From: Victivallis sp. Marseille-Q1083
GTDB lineage: Bacteria; Verrucomicrobiota; Lentisphaeria; Victivallales; Victivallaceae
NCBI RefSeq assembly: GCF_903645315.1
Contig: NZ_CAHJXL010000001.1
Location: 2,759,501 to 2,823,500 of the forward strand
Reading direction: 5' to 3'
DNA: 64,000 bases
Of the stretch, positions 55,729-64,000 are shown piece after piece. The notes below the pieces were generated by a model, which made no database searches, was not told where the DNA came from, and worked only from the letters and a program-made list of their open reading frames with translations. Positions within the stretch are counted from its first letter, which is position 1; the number at the start of each line of letters is the position of its first letter. Position numbers and translations under genes: made by a program.

Positions 55729-57954
55729 GTGAAAAAGATCATCTGGCAGATCGGTGTTCTGGCGGCGGCGCTTCTGCCGCTGCAGGCGGAAGAGGACGCT
55801 TATCTGGGTAAAACGATGTGGGGGCTGTCGACGCAGAACGTTGCGGCGGAAACGATTCCGGAACTCAAGGCGGAGCCGGAGCTGGGCGAGGTCTGGCGGA
55901 TTACGATTGTGGCGCCGGGCGCCACCGGCGAGCAGGAGGGGTTGCGGAAAGGCGACCTGGTGCTTTCGATCGACGGCAAGAAACCGACCGAGTTCAATAT
56001 TTCCAACGTCAGCGGCAGCCGCGGCGGTAAATTGGCCGTCGGCGATAAAATTCCGGTCCGGGTTTTGAAGTACCGCGACGGCAAGGCCAGCGTGGAAGAA
56101 CTCGAGTTGGAAACCCGGCGTTATTTCGAAAACGAAAAAGTGCCGTACCGGGAACCGGCCGGCGCGAAGGAATTTGAAAATGCCGAGTCGGAACATTGGC
56201 GGACCGCCGAGCCGGTCATTGCCGGAAACCAGTGGGAAGAGCGCTTCGCCGATCTGCTGCAGCGGCTGGAGAATACCGATGTCTATCAGGATCCCTACCG
56301 GTTGCCGATTTTCAGTTATCTGATCCGGAATCCTTTCCGGATCGAAGCGGTCAGCCGGAGCGTTGTCGACCGGATCAAGCAGTGCGGGCAGCAGCCGGTT
56401 AAGTTGTTGGACTGTGCGCAATATCTGCTGGAATTTGCCGAACCGGCGCCGCAGGAAAATCCGCTGCCGGAGTTCAAAGGCGGCGATCTGGCGGCCCATC
56501 TGGATTACATCGAAGCGGTATTGAAACAAGCCGACCAATGGAACCGGCAGGCGTTCAGCCGGATTTCCGAAGAGGAACGTGATTTCGTGCTGGCCAACCG
56601 CGAGGCGCTGCTGGATTCCTTCATCTTCTATAAAATGCTCACCTATGAACCCGATACGGAGTTGACCTGCCGTTCGCTTGAGGTATGCCGGATTTTGAAC
56701 CGGATCGACCGTGAAGCGTTGTTCCGGCAAGCCCGGACGGCCGGTCTGCTGCTGGCGGACACCTTCCTGGATTCACTCTATCAGGCGGCGGCTGGCGAGG
56801 CGGACAAGGCGGTCGTCGCCGAACGCGATACCGCTTACGGCAAAATCGTCATTGCCGGCGTCGGCAACAACATCCATGACCGGGATTGCGCCGTCATTTA
56901 TGACCTCGGCGGCGACGATCTGTATTTGAACAACCAGGCCGGTTCGGTGCCCGGCAAAATTCCGACCGCCGTCATCGTCGATTACGCCGGCAACGACGCT
57001 TATGAGACGACGGAGCCGCTGACCCAGGGCGGCGGCAATTTCGGCGTCGGTCTGCTGCTGGATTTGAGCGGCGACGATCAGTATGTCGGGATCCGTTCCG
57101 TACAGGGCTGTTCGTTCGGCGGCATCGGTTTGCTGCTGGACGGGTTCGGCGACGATTGCTACCGGGCGATCAGCGTGGCGCAGGGCGTCGGATTTTTCGG
57201 CGCCGGCATCCTGGCCGACCGCGCCGGCGACGACCGTTACGAAGCCCATCAGAATTCCCAGGGCGTCGGTCTGGTCCGGGGCGTCGGCTTGCTGGTGGAC
57301 GACGGCGGTGACGACAGTTATTATTGCAAGGGCAGTCAGCCGACTGGCTACGGCACCCGTGGTCATTTTGAAGGGTGGGGGCAGGGGATGGGATTCGGTA
57401 TGCGGCCCTACGCCTCCGGCGGGGTCGGAGTATTGTATGACCGTTCCGGCCGCGACCGTTTGGAAGCCGGCACTTTCGTCCAGGGCGGCGGTTATTATTA
57501 TGCTTTCGGCATCTGCTGCAACGACGGCGATGATGACGATGTGTATATCGGAACGCGCTATGCGCAGGGATTCGGCGTCCATCAGGCGCTCGGCGCGTTT
57601 CTGGAAAGCGGCGGCAACGATACCTATCGCACCCGGCACAGCGTCGCTCAGGGATTGGCCTGGGACGAAGCGGTGGGACTGTTCATCGACGAACAGGGGG
57701 ACGACAGCTATGACGGCGGCGCTTTCTTCAGCCTGGGGGCGACATCGCACAACGCGATCTGTCTCTTCTGGGACCGGGCCGGCAAGGACACCTATGCGTC
57801 GGTGCAGCCGGCAATTGCCGATATCAACACTTATCACGGCGGCACTTCGCTGTCGGTCTTCATCGATGACGGCGGTGCTGAGGATAGTTACGTCAATCGC
57901 CGGAACAATTCGGTGGAAACCGGCCCGGAAGATTCCATCTTCGTCGACCGCTGA
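55729..57954 (+). CDS. Exported PDZ-domain protein with DxxGDDxY-type repeats
   Basis: 741 residues. GTG 55729 is chosen because AAAGGAGG (55715-55722) lies 6 bases upstream; an in-frame ATG at 55702 has no ribosome binding site. A signal peptide (IIWQIGVLAAALLPLQA) is followed by a PDZ-like module around residues 35-110 (GLRKGDLVLSIDGKKP), a helical middle part, and from about residue 390 a series of about 12 repeats of consensus (G)VGLLLDxxGDDxY. Several repeats have a period of 26-27 residues with a QGxG motif in between. The acidic turns look suited to Ca2+ binding, and the repeats to a beta-solenoid; both are inferences. The function is unknown. Confidence 0.75.
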   Translation: MKKIIWQIGVLAAALLPLQAEEDAYLGKTMWGLSTQNVAAETIPELKAEPELGEVWRITIVAPGATGEQEGLRKGDLVLSIDGKKPTEFNISNVSGSRGGKLAVGDKIPVRVLKYRDGKASVEELELETRRYFENEKVPYREPAGAKEFENAESEHWRTAEPVIAGNQWEERFADLLQRLENTDVYQDPYRLPIFSYLIRNPFRIEAVSRSVVDRIKQCGQQPVKLLDCAQYLLEFAEPAPQENPLPEFKGGDLAAHLDYIEAVLKQADQWNRQAFSRISEEERDFVLANREALLDSFIFYKMLTYEPDTELTCRSLEVCRILNRIDREALFRQARTAGLLLADTFLDSLYQAAAGEADKAVVAERDTAYGKIVIAGVGNNIHDRDCAVIYDLGGDDLYLNNQAGSVPGKIPTAVIVDYAGNDAYETTEPLTQGGGNFGVGLLLDLSGDDQYVGIRSVQGCSFGGIGLLLDGFGDDCYRAISVAQGVGFFGAGILADRAGDDRYEAHQNSQGVGLVRGVGLLVDDGGDDSYYCKGSQPTGYGTRGHFEGWGQGMGFGMRPYASGGVGVLYDRSGRDRLEAGTFVQGGGYYYAFGICCNDGDDDDVYIGTRYAQGFGVHQALGAFLESGGNDTYRTRHSVAQGLAWDEAVGLFIDEQGDDSYDGGAFFSLGATSHNAICLFWDRAGKDTYASVQPAIADINTYHGGTSLSVFIDDGGAEDSYVNRRNNSVETGPEDSIFVDR

Positions 57955-57987
57955 CTGATAAAGTCCGGCAGCGTAGAAACTTGGAGA

Positions 57988-58031
57988 GGCGGGGAAGAAC
58001 TTTTCTTCAAAAGTTCTTCCCCGCCCTTTTT
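57988..58031 (+). terminator. Strong terminator after the PDZ/repeat protein
   Basis: GGCGGGGAAGAACTTTT (57988-58004) pairs perfectly with AAAAGTTCTTCCCCGCC (58009-58025) over a CTTC loop, then CTTTTTC. Confidence 0.9.
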
Positions 58032-58123
58032 CAAACCTTTTTTCGAGGAATTTTCCGCGCTTAAAGGATTGAAAACAGAGGCTTATGCCATCTTCAAAGG
58101 GTATGGAAGATTGATTGGGGAGA

Positions 58124-58165
58124 AAGCGGGAAGCCCTCTTTTTAGAAAAAAGGAGCTTCCCGCTT
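58124..58165 (-). terminator. Hairpin downstream of iorA
   Basis: AAGCGGGAAGC (58124-58134) pairs with GCTTCCCGCTT (58155-58165) and the inner CTCTTTTT/AAAAGGAG extends the stem. It lies after the minus-strand iorA stop. A weak T-run follows on that strand. Confidence 0.5.
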
Positions 58166-58191
58166 CCCCGGGGAACGATTTCCGGCGTCGG

Positions 58192-59943
58192 TTACGATTC
58201 CGGTTGGATGGCGCCGAAACGGCAGAGCTGCCGGCACATGCCGCAGCCGGTACAGCTTTGTGGGCTGATTGCCGGCTTGTTGCCGCCGGCGGATTCCAGA
58301 GCCGGGCAGCCGAGTTTCAGGCAGGCTTTGCAGTTGCGGCATTTCGCCTGGTCGATGGAGTACAGCGGGCCGATTTTCCGGCGGATTTTCAACAGGCAGG
58401 GCGCCCGGGAGATAATCAAAGAGACTTCCGGCGCCGCCAGTTCGGTTTTCAGGACTTCGGTCACTCGGTCCAGTTCGTAGGGATTGACGACGGTGATCCG
58501 CTTGACGCCGCAGGCCGCGGCGATTTTTTCGATTGAGGCGGCCGGGGTCGCTTCTCCCATCAGGGTCCGGCCGGTGCCGGGATGGTCCTGGTGGCCGGTC
58601 ATTGCCGTCGTACTGTTGTCGACGACGATCAATGTCGCTTTGCCCCGGTTGTAGACGATGTTCAGCAGCCCGGTGACGCCGGAATGGAAAAAGGTGGAAT
58701 CGCCGACGATGCCGACGACCGGACGCTTTTCGCCGGCTTTGTCGAAGCCTTGCGCCATGCTGAAGCCGCCGCCCATGCAGAGGATGACATCGGTTCGGTT
58801 GAGCGGCGGAAAGACGCCGAGGCTGTAACAGCCGATGTCGCCGGTGACGATGACATCGAATTTGGTCAACGCGTAAAAGATGCCGCGATGCGGACAGCCG
58901 GCGCATAGGATCGGCGGCCGGCCCGGCAAATCGGCCGCGGCGGCCACCGGCGCCGGCGGTTGGAGGTCCGTGCCTTCCAGCGCGGCTTTGACGGCCAGCA
59001 GACGCACCGGCGTCAGCTCGCCGGTGCGCGGTACGAGGTTTTTGCCGTCGCAGGCGATGCCGAGCGATTTGACGTGTTCTTCGAGAAACGGGTCGGCTTC
59101 TTCGATGACGATAAGCCGCTTGACGCCGGCGGCGAATTCCCGGATCAGTTCGTCCGGAAAAGGCCAGGCCCAGCCGAGTTTCAACAGCGACGCTTCCGGA
59201 AAAAGTTCCCGGCAGTGCAGCGCCGTGAGGCCGGAGGAGAGGATGCCGAGCGCTTCGCCGCGCCGGTCGATGACGTTCAATTCCCGGTCGGCGGAAGCGG
59301 CGGCGGCCTGTTCGGCAAGGCGTGTTTCGACAGCCTGGCGCAAGACCCGGCCCCAGATCGGAATCGGCACATATTGACTGGGGTTGCGGACGAAATCGGC
59401 GGTCGGGGTCGGCCGGCGTTCGCCGACTTCGACCAGCGAGCGCGAATGGCTGACGCTGGTGGTGGAACGCAGAATAACCGGGCAGCCGAATTGTTCGGAC
59501 AACTCGAATGCCCGGATCATGAAGCGGCGCGCTTCATCGGCATTGGCCGGTTCGAGGATCGGAATCTTGGCCAGCCTGGCATAATGCCGGGTATCCTGTT
59601 CGGTCTGGGAAGAATGCATGCCGGGATCGTCGGCGACGCAGAGCACCAAACCGCCTTTGACGCCGATGTAGGAGAGCGTCATCAACGGGTCGGCGGCGAC
59701 ATTCAACCCGACGTGTTTCATCGTCACCATGCTGCGGACGCCGGCCAACGCCGCGCCGACGGCGGTTTCGAGCGCCACCTTTTCATTCGGCGCCCACTCG
59801 CAATAGAGGTCCGCTTTATAACCGGCCGCCGTTTCCATGATTTCGGTCGACGGGGTGCCGGGATAGCCGGAGGCCAGCCGGACGCCGGCCTCCCAGGCGC
59901 CGCGGGCGATCGCTTCGTTGCCGGAGAGTAATTCGCGCATCAT
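58192..59943 (-). CDS. iorA: Indolepyruvate ferredoxin oxidoreductase, alpha subunit
   Basis: 583 residues. The N-terminal pyrimidine-binding region has ASGYPGTPSTEIMET. The TPP-binding part has DIGCYSLGVFPPL and VGDSTFFHSGVTGL. The C-terminal ferredoxin tail has CRNCKACLKLGCP and CTGCGMCRQLC, so two clusters, one with altered spacing. The enzyme oxidatively decarboxylates aryl pyruvates to aryl-acyl-CoA with reduced ferredoxin. It overlaps the ligase gene by 4 bases. Confidence 0.94.
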   Translation of the reverse strand: MMRELLSGNEAIARGAWEAGVRLASGYPGTPSTEIMETAAGYKADLYCEWAPNEKVALETAVGAALAGVRSMVTMKHVGLNVAADPLMTLSYIGVKGGLVLCVADDPGMHSSQTEQDTRHYARLAKIPILEPANADEARRFMIRAFELSEQFGCPVILRSTTSVSHSRSLVEVGERRPTPTADFVRNPSQYVPIPIWGRVLRQAVETRLAEQAAAASADRELNVIDRRGEALGILSSGLTALHCRELFPEASLLKLGWAWPFPDELIREFAAGVKRLIVIEEADPFLEEHVKSLGIACDGKNLVPRTGELTPVRLLAVKAALEGTDLQPPAPVAAAADLPGRPPILCAGCPHRGIFYALTKFDVIVTGDIGCYSLGVFPPLNRTDVILCMGGGFSMAQGFDKAGEKRPVVGIVGDSTFFHSGVTGLLNIVYNRGKATLIVVDNSTTAMTGHQDHPGTGRTLMGEATPAASIEKIAAACGVKRITVVNPYELDRVTEVLKTELAAPEVSLIISRAPCLLKIRRKIGPLYSIDQAKCRNCKACLKLGCPALESAGGNKPAISPQSCTGCGMCRQLCRFGAIQPES

Positions 59944-61244
59944 TTCGACTCCTTGGCGGGGGTGTCGGCATCATTTTGATAGAAAACCCGCTTGGCTTTG
60001 CCTTCGGTCCGCGGCAGCGCGCCGGGCGGATAGACGTCGCCGTCCGGCGAGAAGCCGAGGTCCTCCTTCAACTGTTTCTCGATCATATAGCCGGTGACGC
60101 CCGGTTCGGCTTCGACGTTGATGTGCAGTTTTTTGATGCCGTGGTGATCTTCGATGATCAATTGATAATTGGGCAGTACGCCCGGAATCTTCAGCAGAGA
60201 CTGTTCCACCTGGCCGGGGAAGAAGTTGACGCCGTGGATGATCAGCATATCGTCGGCCCGGCCGCTGACCGATTCGATGCGCGCGTGGGTCCGGCCGCAG
60301 GCGCAACGGTCGCGCCCGGCGATCCGGGTCAAGTCGCCGGTCCGGAAACGGATGACCGGCAGCGCTTCGCGGGTCAGCGAGGTGATGACCAGCTCGCCGA
60401 GTTCGCCGTCCGGCACCGGCCGGCCGGTGGCCGGGTTGATCACTTCGAGGATATAATGATCTTCCCAGACGTGGATGCCGCAATGAGCCGGACAATCCAT
60501 GCCGAGGGTGCCGATGCCGCCGGTTTCGGTCATGCCGTAGATGTCGAACACCTCGATGCCGAGATGGCTGCTCAAGCGCTGTTTCATCGCCGGCGTGAAG
60601 GTTTCGGCGCCGAAAATGCCGATTTCCAGCGTCGGCAGCGAATCGCCGGTTTCTTCGAGCACTTCCAGGATCCGGGTGCCGTAGGAGACGACGGCGGTCA
60701 GGATTCTGGTTTTGAAATCCTTGGCCAGTTTGATCTGGCGCACCGTGTTGCCGGCGCCGCAGGGCAGGATGAAAAGGCCGCGTTTGCGGGCGCCGTGGAA
60801 CAAGCCGAAACCGCCGTTGAACAGCCCGAAACCCGGCGTGATCTGCACGACGTCGCCGGTGGCCGCGCCGGCCATGCTGTAACAGCGCGCCATGCACTCC
60901 GCCCATTGATCGACGTCGTGCAGCGTGTAAGGCATCACCACCGGCGTGCCGGTCGATCCGCTGGACATGTGCATTTCGACGATGTGTTGCGGCGCGACAC
61001 AGCACATGCCGAGCGGATATTGGCTGCGGAAATCGACTTTGCTCATCGTCGGCAGGCTGGTCAGGTCCTCCAGGCCGCGGAACGATTCCGGGTCGACGCC
61101 GGCGGCGGCGAACCGGCGGCGGAAATAATCGCTGTGGGCCGCCGTGTAACGGACCAGCGCCTTCAATTTTTCATTTTGACGGCTTTTCAACTGATCTGCC
61201 GACATGGTTTCGGCGTCGGGCTGGAAAAAATGAGAATGGTTCAT
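59940..61244 (-). CDS. paaK: Phenylacetate-CoA ligase family protein
   Basis: 434 residues, normal length for PaaK-type AMP-forming ligases. The ATP site SSGSTGTPVVMPY, the acyl-adenylate motif YGMTETGGIG and the C-terminal FRTGDLTRI and GRADDMLIIHGVNFFP are all present. ATG 61244 starts 5 bases after the iorB stop with AGAGG upstream. Situated between the two IOR subunits, it probably interconverts aryl-CoA with the free acid. Running in the direction of ATP formation is possible but not shown. Confidence 0.92.
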   Translation of the reverse strand: MNHSHFFQPDAETMSADQLKSRQNEKLKALVRYTAAHSDYFRRRFAAAGVDPESFRGLEDLTSLPTMSKVDFRSQYPLGMCCVAPQHIVEMHMSSGSTGTPVVMPYTLHDVDQWAECMARCYSMAGAATGDVVQITPGFGLFNGGFGLFHGARKRGLFILPCGAGNTVRQIKLAKDFKTRILTAVVSYGTRILEVLEETGDSLPTLEIGIFGAETFTPAMKQRLSSHLGIEVFDIYGMTETGGIGTLGMDCPAHCGIHVWEDHYILEVINPATGRPVPDGELGELVITSLTREALPVIRFRTGDLTRIAGRDRCACGRTHARIESVSGRADDMLIIHGVNFFPGQVEQSLLKIPGVLPNYQLIIEDHHGIKKLHINVEAEPGVTGYMIEKQLKEDLGFSPDGDVYPPGALPRTEGKAKRVFYQNDADTPAKESK

Positions 61245-61249
61245 GGTGG

Positions 61250-61819
61250 TCAGGCCTCTCTGCCCGCCTGGAACGCCGCGAGATTGGCGTCGATGAGCGG
61301 TGTTTTGATACAGTTGCGGATTGCCTGGCTCCAGGCGTCGACCGGCAGGTCGAGTCCGTTGGACAACGCGCCGAGCAGAATGGTGTTGGCCAATCTGGCG
61401 TCGCCGCGCTCCCGGGCCATGCCGGGGCAATCCAGGTAATTCAAGTGTTGGAAACAGCTTTGCAGCCGGATTTCGACATCGGTCGGATATTGCGCCTTGC
61501 CGCTGGAAACGGTCACCGGAATGATCGCCTGCCGGGAAACGACCGCCAGGCCGTCCGGTTTCAGGTAATGGGCGTAGCGGAGCGCTTCGATTTGTTCGAG
61601 GGCGCCGAGCACATCGGCGGTGCCTTCCAGGATAAGCGGCGAGTGTACTTTTTCGCCGTAACGGACCTGGGCGGTGACCGAGCCGCCGCGTTGCGCCATG
61701 CCGTGAATTTCGTTGGTGGTCACGTCGAATCCGGCGCCGGAAGCGGCGTTGGCGATGATTCTGGCGGCCAGCAGAATGCCCTGGCCGCCGACACCGGCCA
61801 GAATGATGTTTCTGATCAT
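61250..61819 (-). CDS. iorB: Indolepyruvate ferredoxin oxidoreductase, beta subunit
   Basis: 189 residues from the ATG at 61819. It has the gamma-subunit-like domain of 2-oxoacid oxidoreductases: ILAGVGGQGILLAARI at the start, then EIHGMAQRGGSVTAQVRYG. A longer in-frame ORF to 61921 has no family support. It is the first gene of the iorB-paaK-iorA operon. Confidence 0.93.
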   Translation of the reverse strand: MIRNIILAGVGGQGILLAARIIANAASGAGFDVTTNEIHGMAQRGGSVTAQVRYGEKVHSPLILEGTADVLGALEQIEALRYAHYLKPDGLAVVSRQAIIPVTVSSGKAQYPTDVEIRLQSCFQHLNYLDCPGMARERGDARLANTILLGALSNGLDLPVDAWSQAIRNCIKTPLIDANLAAFQAGREA

Positions 61820-61858
61820 GGAAGAAGTCCCCTGTCGCTGATAAACGGTTATTCGGGT

Positions 61859-61887
61859 AATATATCCGTCGAAAAAGGAATGTGCAA
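61859..61887 (-). promoter_or_regulatory. Promoter of iorB-paaK-iorA
   Basis: On the minus strand TTGCAC (61882-61887) and TATATT (61859-61864) are 17 bases apart, 40 bases upstream of the iorB ATG. A short dyad GCCGG/CCGGC lies just upstream of the -35. Confidence 0.6.
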
Positions 61888-61927
61888 ATGTTCCGGCCGG
61901 GTTGGAGCCGGCGAAGTGCATTCCTCA

Positions 61928-62112
61928 ATAAAAAGCGAACGCTCCGGGTCGTCCCCGGACGCAGTCCGGCGGGCGGACACCGCTGGTCGCTTCAGCTTCA
62001 CTGGAGTGAAGCCAGCTTCGAAAAGTGCCGGCATTTCCGGCGCTTACCAGCCAGCCAGCCGGGCGATTGCCGACTATTGCCGGCGGCAATGCCCCGGAAC
62101 GTTCACTTTTTA
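61928..62112. repeat. 185-base element flanked by 20-base inverted repeats
   Basis: The ends TAAAAAGCGAACGCTCCGGG (61928-61947) and its near-complement ending in ACTTTTTA (62093-62112) pair with two mismatches. Inside are a CCGGG/CCCGG hairpin and a perfect GCTTCACT/AGTGAAGC stem. The left 50 bases recur, with a different but still paired hairpin, at 8228. It abuts the stop of the antiporter gene and may be an expanded bidirectional terminator or a small interspersed (MITE- or REP-like) element. Confidence 0.5.
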
Positions 62113-63576
62113 TTCGAAGTCGCTGTTCGGGAAATATTCGGCGGCGATTCTGGTCATTTCGTTGATGTCGCCCATCATCAGCATGCCGTCGCCGGCTTCC
62201 AGCCGGGTGTTGCCGCGGGCGAGGATGAAATGATTGTTGCGGCGCAGCAGCAGCACCAGCACGCCCGGCGGCAGTTTCATTTCCGCCAGCGTCTTGTTGA
62301 CGAACGGCGCGTCGGGTGGAATTTCGAATTCGAACATTTTGCTGTTCAGCGTATCGGTTTCTTCCAGTTCGATTGGTGCCCGCACTTTGTCGTTCAGCGG
62401 CTTGTCCAGCTTGAGCAGCCGGGCGAACGGCATCAACGTCCGGCCCTGGATCAGCACCGAGGCGATGACGATGAAAAAGACCAGATTGAACAGCAGCCCG
62501 GCGTTCTCGATACCGGCCAGCAGCGGGAAGGTGGCGAACACGATCGGCGCCGCCCCGCGCAGCCCGACCCAGGAGATCAGCAGGCGCTCTCGCATCGAAT
62601 AAGGGCTCCTGATCATGCAGAGCAGCACGGCGGCCGGCCGGGCGACGAACATCAGCAGCAGCGCCAGGATAAAGCCGCTGATGGCGATCCCCGGCAACTG
62701 TTTCGGGAAGACCAGCAAGCCGAGCACCAGGAACAGCATGACCTGCATCAACCAGCCGACGCCGTCGCTGAATCGGACCAGGCCTTTTTTGTAGTTGAAG
62801 CGCAGATTGCCCATCGTCAACCCGCAGACATAGCAGGCCATGAAGCCGTTGCCGTAGATACATTCGGCGATGCCGTAGGCGAAAAGCACCAGCGAAATGC
62901 CGAGGACGAAGTAGAGTCCTTCATAATCGAGTTTCAGCTTGGTGTACAGCCAGGCGCCGGCCCGGCCGACCAGATATCCCCAGACGATGCCGATGGACAT
63001 TTTGCCGAAGAAGGCCGGAAAAATTGACCAGTAGGAGGTTTCCGGGTTCTGGATGATGCCGATCATGAAGACGGTCAGAAAGGCCGCCATCGGGTCGTTG
63101 CTGCCGGATTCCAGTTCGAGCAACGGTTGCAGCCGTCCCTGCAGGCTGACGCTTTTGGAGCGCAGGATGGCGAATACCGCCGCCGCGTCGGTGGAGGAGA
63201 CCACCGCGCCGAGCAGCATGCCCCATTTCCAGTCGCAGCCCAATACGAAGGTGACGCCGATACCGAGGAGAATCGCCGTCAGCAGCACGCCGGCGCTGGC
63301 CAGCAGCGTACCGTAACCCAGTACGCTTTTGATGCTGCGGAAATTGGTGTCCAGTCCGCCGGAATACAGGATGAACGCCATGGCGACCGTGCCGAGATAG
63401 TTGGCGGCGGAAGCATCGGAAAATTCAATGCCGCCGAGGCCGTCCGACCCGGCCAGCATGCCGACGCCCAGAAACATCAACAGGATCGGGACATTGAACT
63501 GGCTGGACAATTTACTGGAAAAAACGCCGAGAAACAACAGCAGCGCCACGACGGCCAGCACATATTGGATGATCAT
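62110..63576 (-). CDS. Potassium/proton antiporter (CPA1 family, CvrA/NhaP2-type)
   Basis: 488 residues. About 11-12 membrane segments fill residues 1-375, with SSTDAAAVFAILRSKSVSLQ and ELESGSNDPMAAFLTVFMIG matching the ion-binding Asp region of CPA1 antiporters. The last ~90 residues form a TrkA-C-like cytosolic domain (FEFEIPPDAPFVNKTL). It exports or balances K+ against H+. It lies upstream of the repeat element and downstream of a possible chromate transporter on the same strand. Confidence 0.88.
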   Translation of the reverse strand: MIIQYVLAVVALLLFLGVFSSKLSSQFNVPILLMFLGVGMLAGSDGLGGIEFSDASAANYLGTVAMAFILYSGGLDTNFRSIKSVLGYGTLLASAGVLLTAILLGIGVTFVLGCDWKWGMLLGAVVSSTDAAAVFAILRSKSVSLQGRLQPLLELESGSNDPMAAFLTVFMIGIIQNPETSYWSIFPAFFGKMSIGIVWGYLVGRAGAWLYTKLKLDYEGLYFVLGISLVLFAYGIAECIYGNGFMACYVCGLTMGNLRFNYKKGLVRFSDGVGWLMQVMLFLVLGLLVFPKQLPGIAISGFILALLLMFVARPAAVLLCMIRSPYSMRERLLISWVGLRGAAPIVFATFPLLAGIENAGLLFNLVFFIVIASVLIQGRTLMPFARLLKLDKPLNDKVRAPIELEETDTLNSKMFEFEIPPDAPFVNKTLAEMKLPPGVLVLLLRRNNHFILARGNTRLEAGDGMLMMGDINEMTRIAAEYFPNSDFE

Positions 63577-63705
63577 GCTTGAAACTTTTCCTCCCCGCTG
63601 AAATCAAGATTATTTCCGTTCGCAATGTACCAGAAAAGCGGCGATTTTCAAATGGAACAACCCGTTTTATCGCCGGAAAACCTTCGTTTTCTCCTCCATG
63701 GTCGG

Positions 63706-64000
63706 TCAGCCGATCTGGAATAGCAGCCAGCTCAGCAGCGCCGAACCCAGCAGCACGTAGATCATGTTGATCTTCCAGCGCAATTCGACGAACAGCACCA
63801 GCGCGAAAATCGCCGTGCCCTGCCAGCAGAGGCCGAAGGCGCCTTTCCGCCACCAGTCGGCCAGCGGCGCGCTGAATACCGAGGTATCGGCGAAAAAGAT
63901 GACGGCGGCGGCGATCAGGCCGAGCGTCGCCGGCCGGATGCCGGCGAGAAGCGCCTTGACCAGGGGATTGTCCTTGAACAGCACCATGAAGTAGGCGATC
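63706..64000 (-). CDS. Chromate transporter family protein, C-terminal part
   Basis: The 5' end lies beyond the window; the frame is open to the last base. About 98 residues are visible, with VKALLAGIRPATLGLIAAAV, the ChrA C-terminal half signature, and three hydrophobic helices. The family exports chromate or related anions, but many members have unknown substrates. Confidence 0.75.
   Translation of the reverse strand, partial: IAYFMVLFKDNPLVKALLAGIRPATLGLIAAAVIFFADTSVFSAPLADWWRKGAFGLCWQGTAIFALVLFVELRWKINMIYVLLGSALLSWLLFQIG

Overview
The window looks like a chromosomal stretch of an anaerobic, fermentative, GC-rich member of the Lentisphaerota (Victivallis-like). That placement is an inference. 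It rests on two prepilin-like proteins ending in an H-X9-DG motif next to large exported glycoside hydrolases, LacI regulators and sodium:solute symporters, on an [FeFe]-hydrogenase and an indolepyruvate:ferredoxin oxidoreductase, and on the lack of any aerobic respiratory gene. I found no rRNA, tRNA, CRISPR array, transposase or integrase.

Layout. 1-3.8 kb: housekeeping genes (DUF368 end, lgt, an RluD-type pseudouridine synthase, an LD-carboxypeptidase, a CTP-transferase/polyprenol-kinase family membrane protein). 4.0-8.2 kb: a three-gene flavin/iron-sulfur operon whose layout (NuoE-like, NuoF-like, then NuoG-like plus GltD-like fusion) matches the Stn electron-bifurcating transhydrogenase of acetogens. 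8.5-11.6 kb: a very large exported protein with two CsgG-like modules. 11.9-19.5 kb: carbohydrate locus 1 (LacI, pseudopilin, clan-A glycoside hydrolase with CBM9-like tail, endo/exonuclease/phosphatase-family enzyme, symporter). 19.6-21.3 kb: a divergent regulatory module with a 59-residue XRE protein, a Cys/HTH protein, an overlapping coiled-coil peptide and an XRE-S24-like repressor. 21.5-32.1 kb: proS, nifU-nifS-DUF493, a small envelope operon, marR-MATE and leuS. 32.6-41.3 kb (minus strand): carbohydrate locus 2 with nearly the same parts list as locus 1 (LacI, SGNH hydrolase, pseudopilin, giant glycosidase-like protein, symporter). 41.5-46.8 kb: ptsI-HPr, KDPG aldolase, a membrane protein and an acyl-ACP thioesterase. 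47.2-52.7 kb: the electron-bifurcating hydrogenase hydCBA with convergent hydF. 52.9-58 kb: a CPPED1-like phosphoesterase, a GH20-like hexosaminidase and a PDZ plus 26-27-residue-repeat secreted protein. 58.2-61.8 kb: iorB-paaK-iorA. 62.1-64 kb: a K+/H+ antiporter and the end of a chromate transporter.

How it fits together. Sugars released outside the cell by the exported hydrolases enter through Na+-coupled symporters. KDPG aldolase and fermentation would yield NADH and reduced ferredoxin, and the HydABC hydrogenase can re-oxidise both to H2. The Stn-like complex would move electrons between NADH, ferredoxin and NADPH, and the IOR operon would add reduced ferredoxin and acyl-CoA from aromatic amino acids. 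NifUS and HydF serve Fe-S and H-cluster assembly. The two carbohydrate loci share a parts list but not sequence family at every position, which suggests a modular design with interchangeable enzymes.
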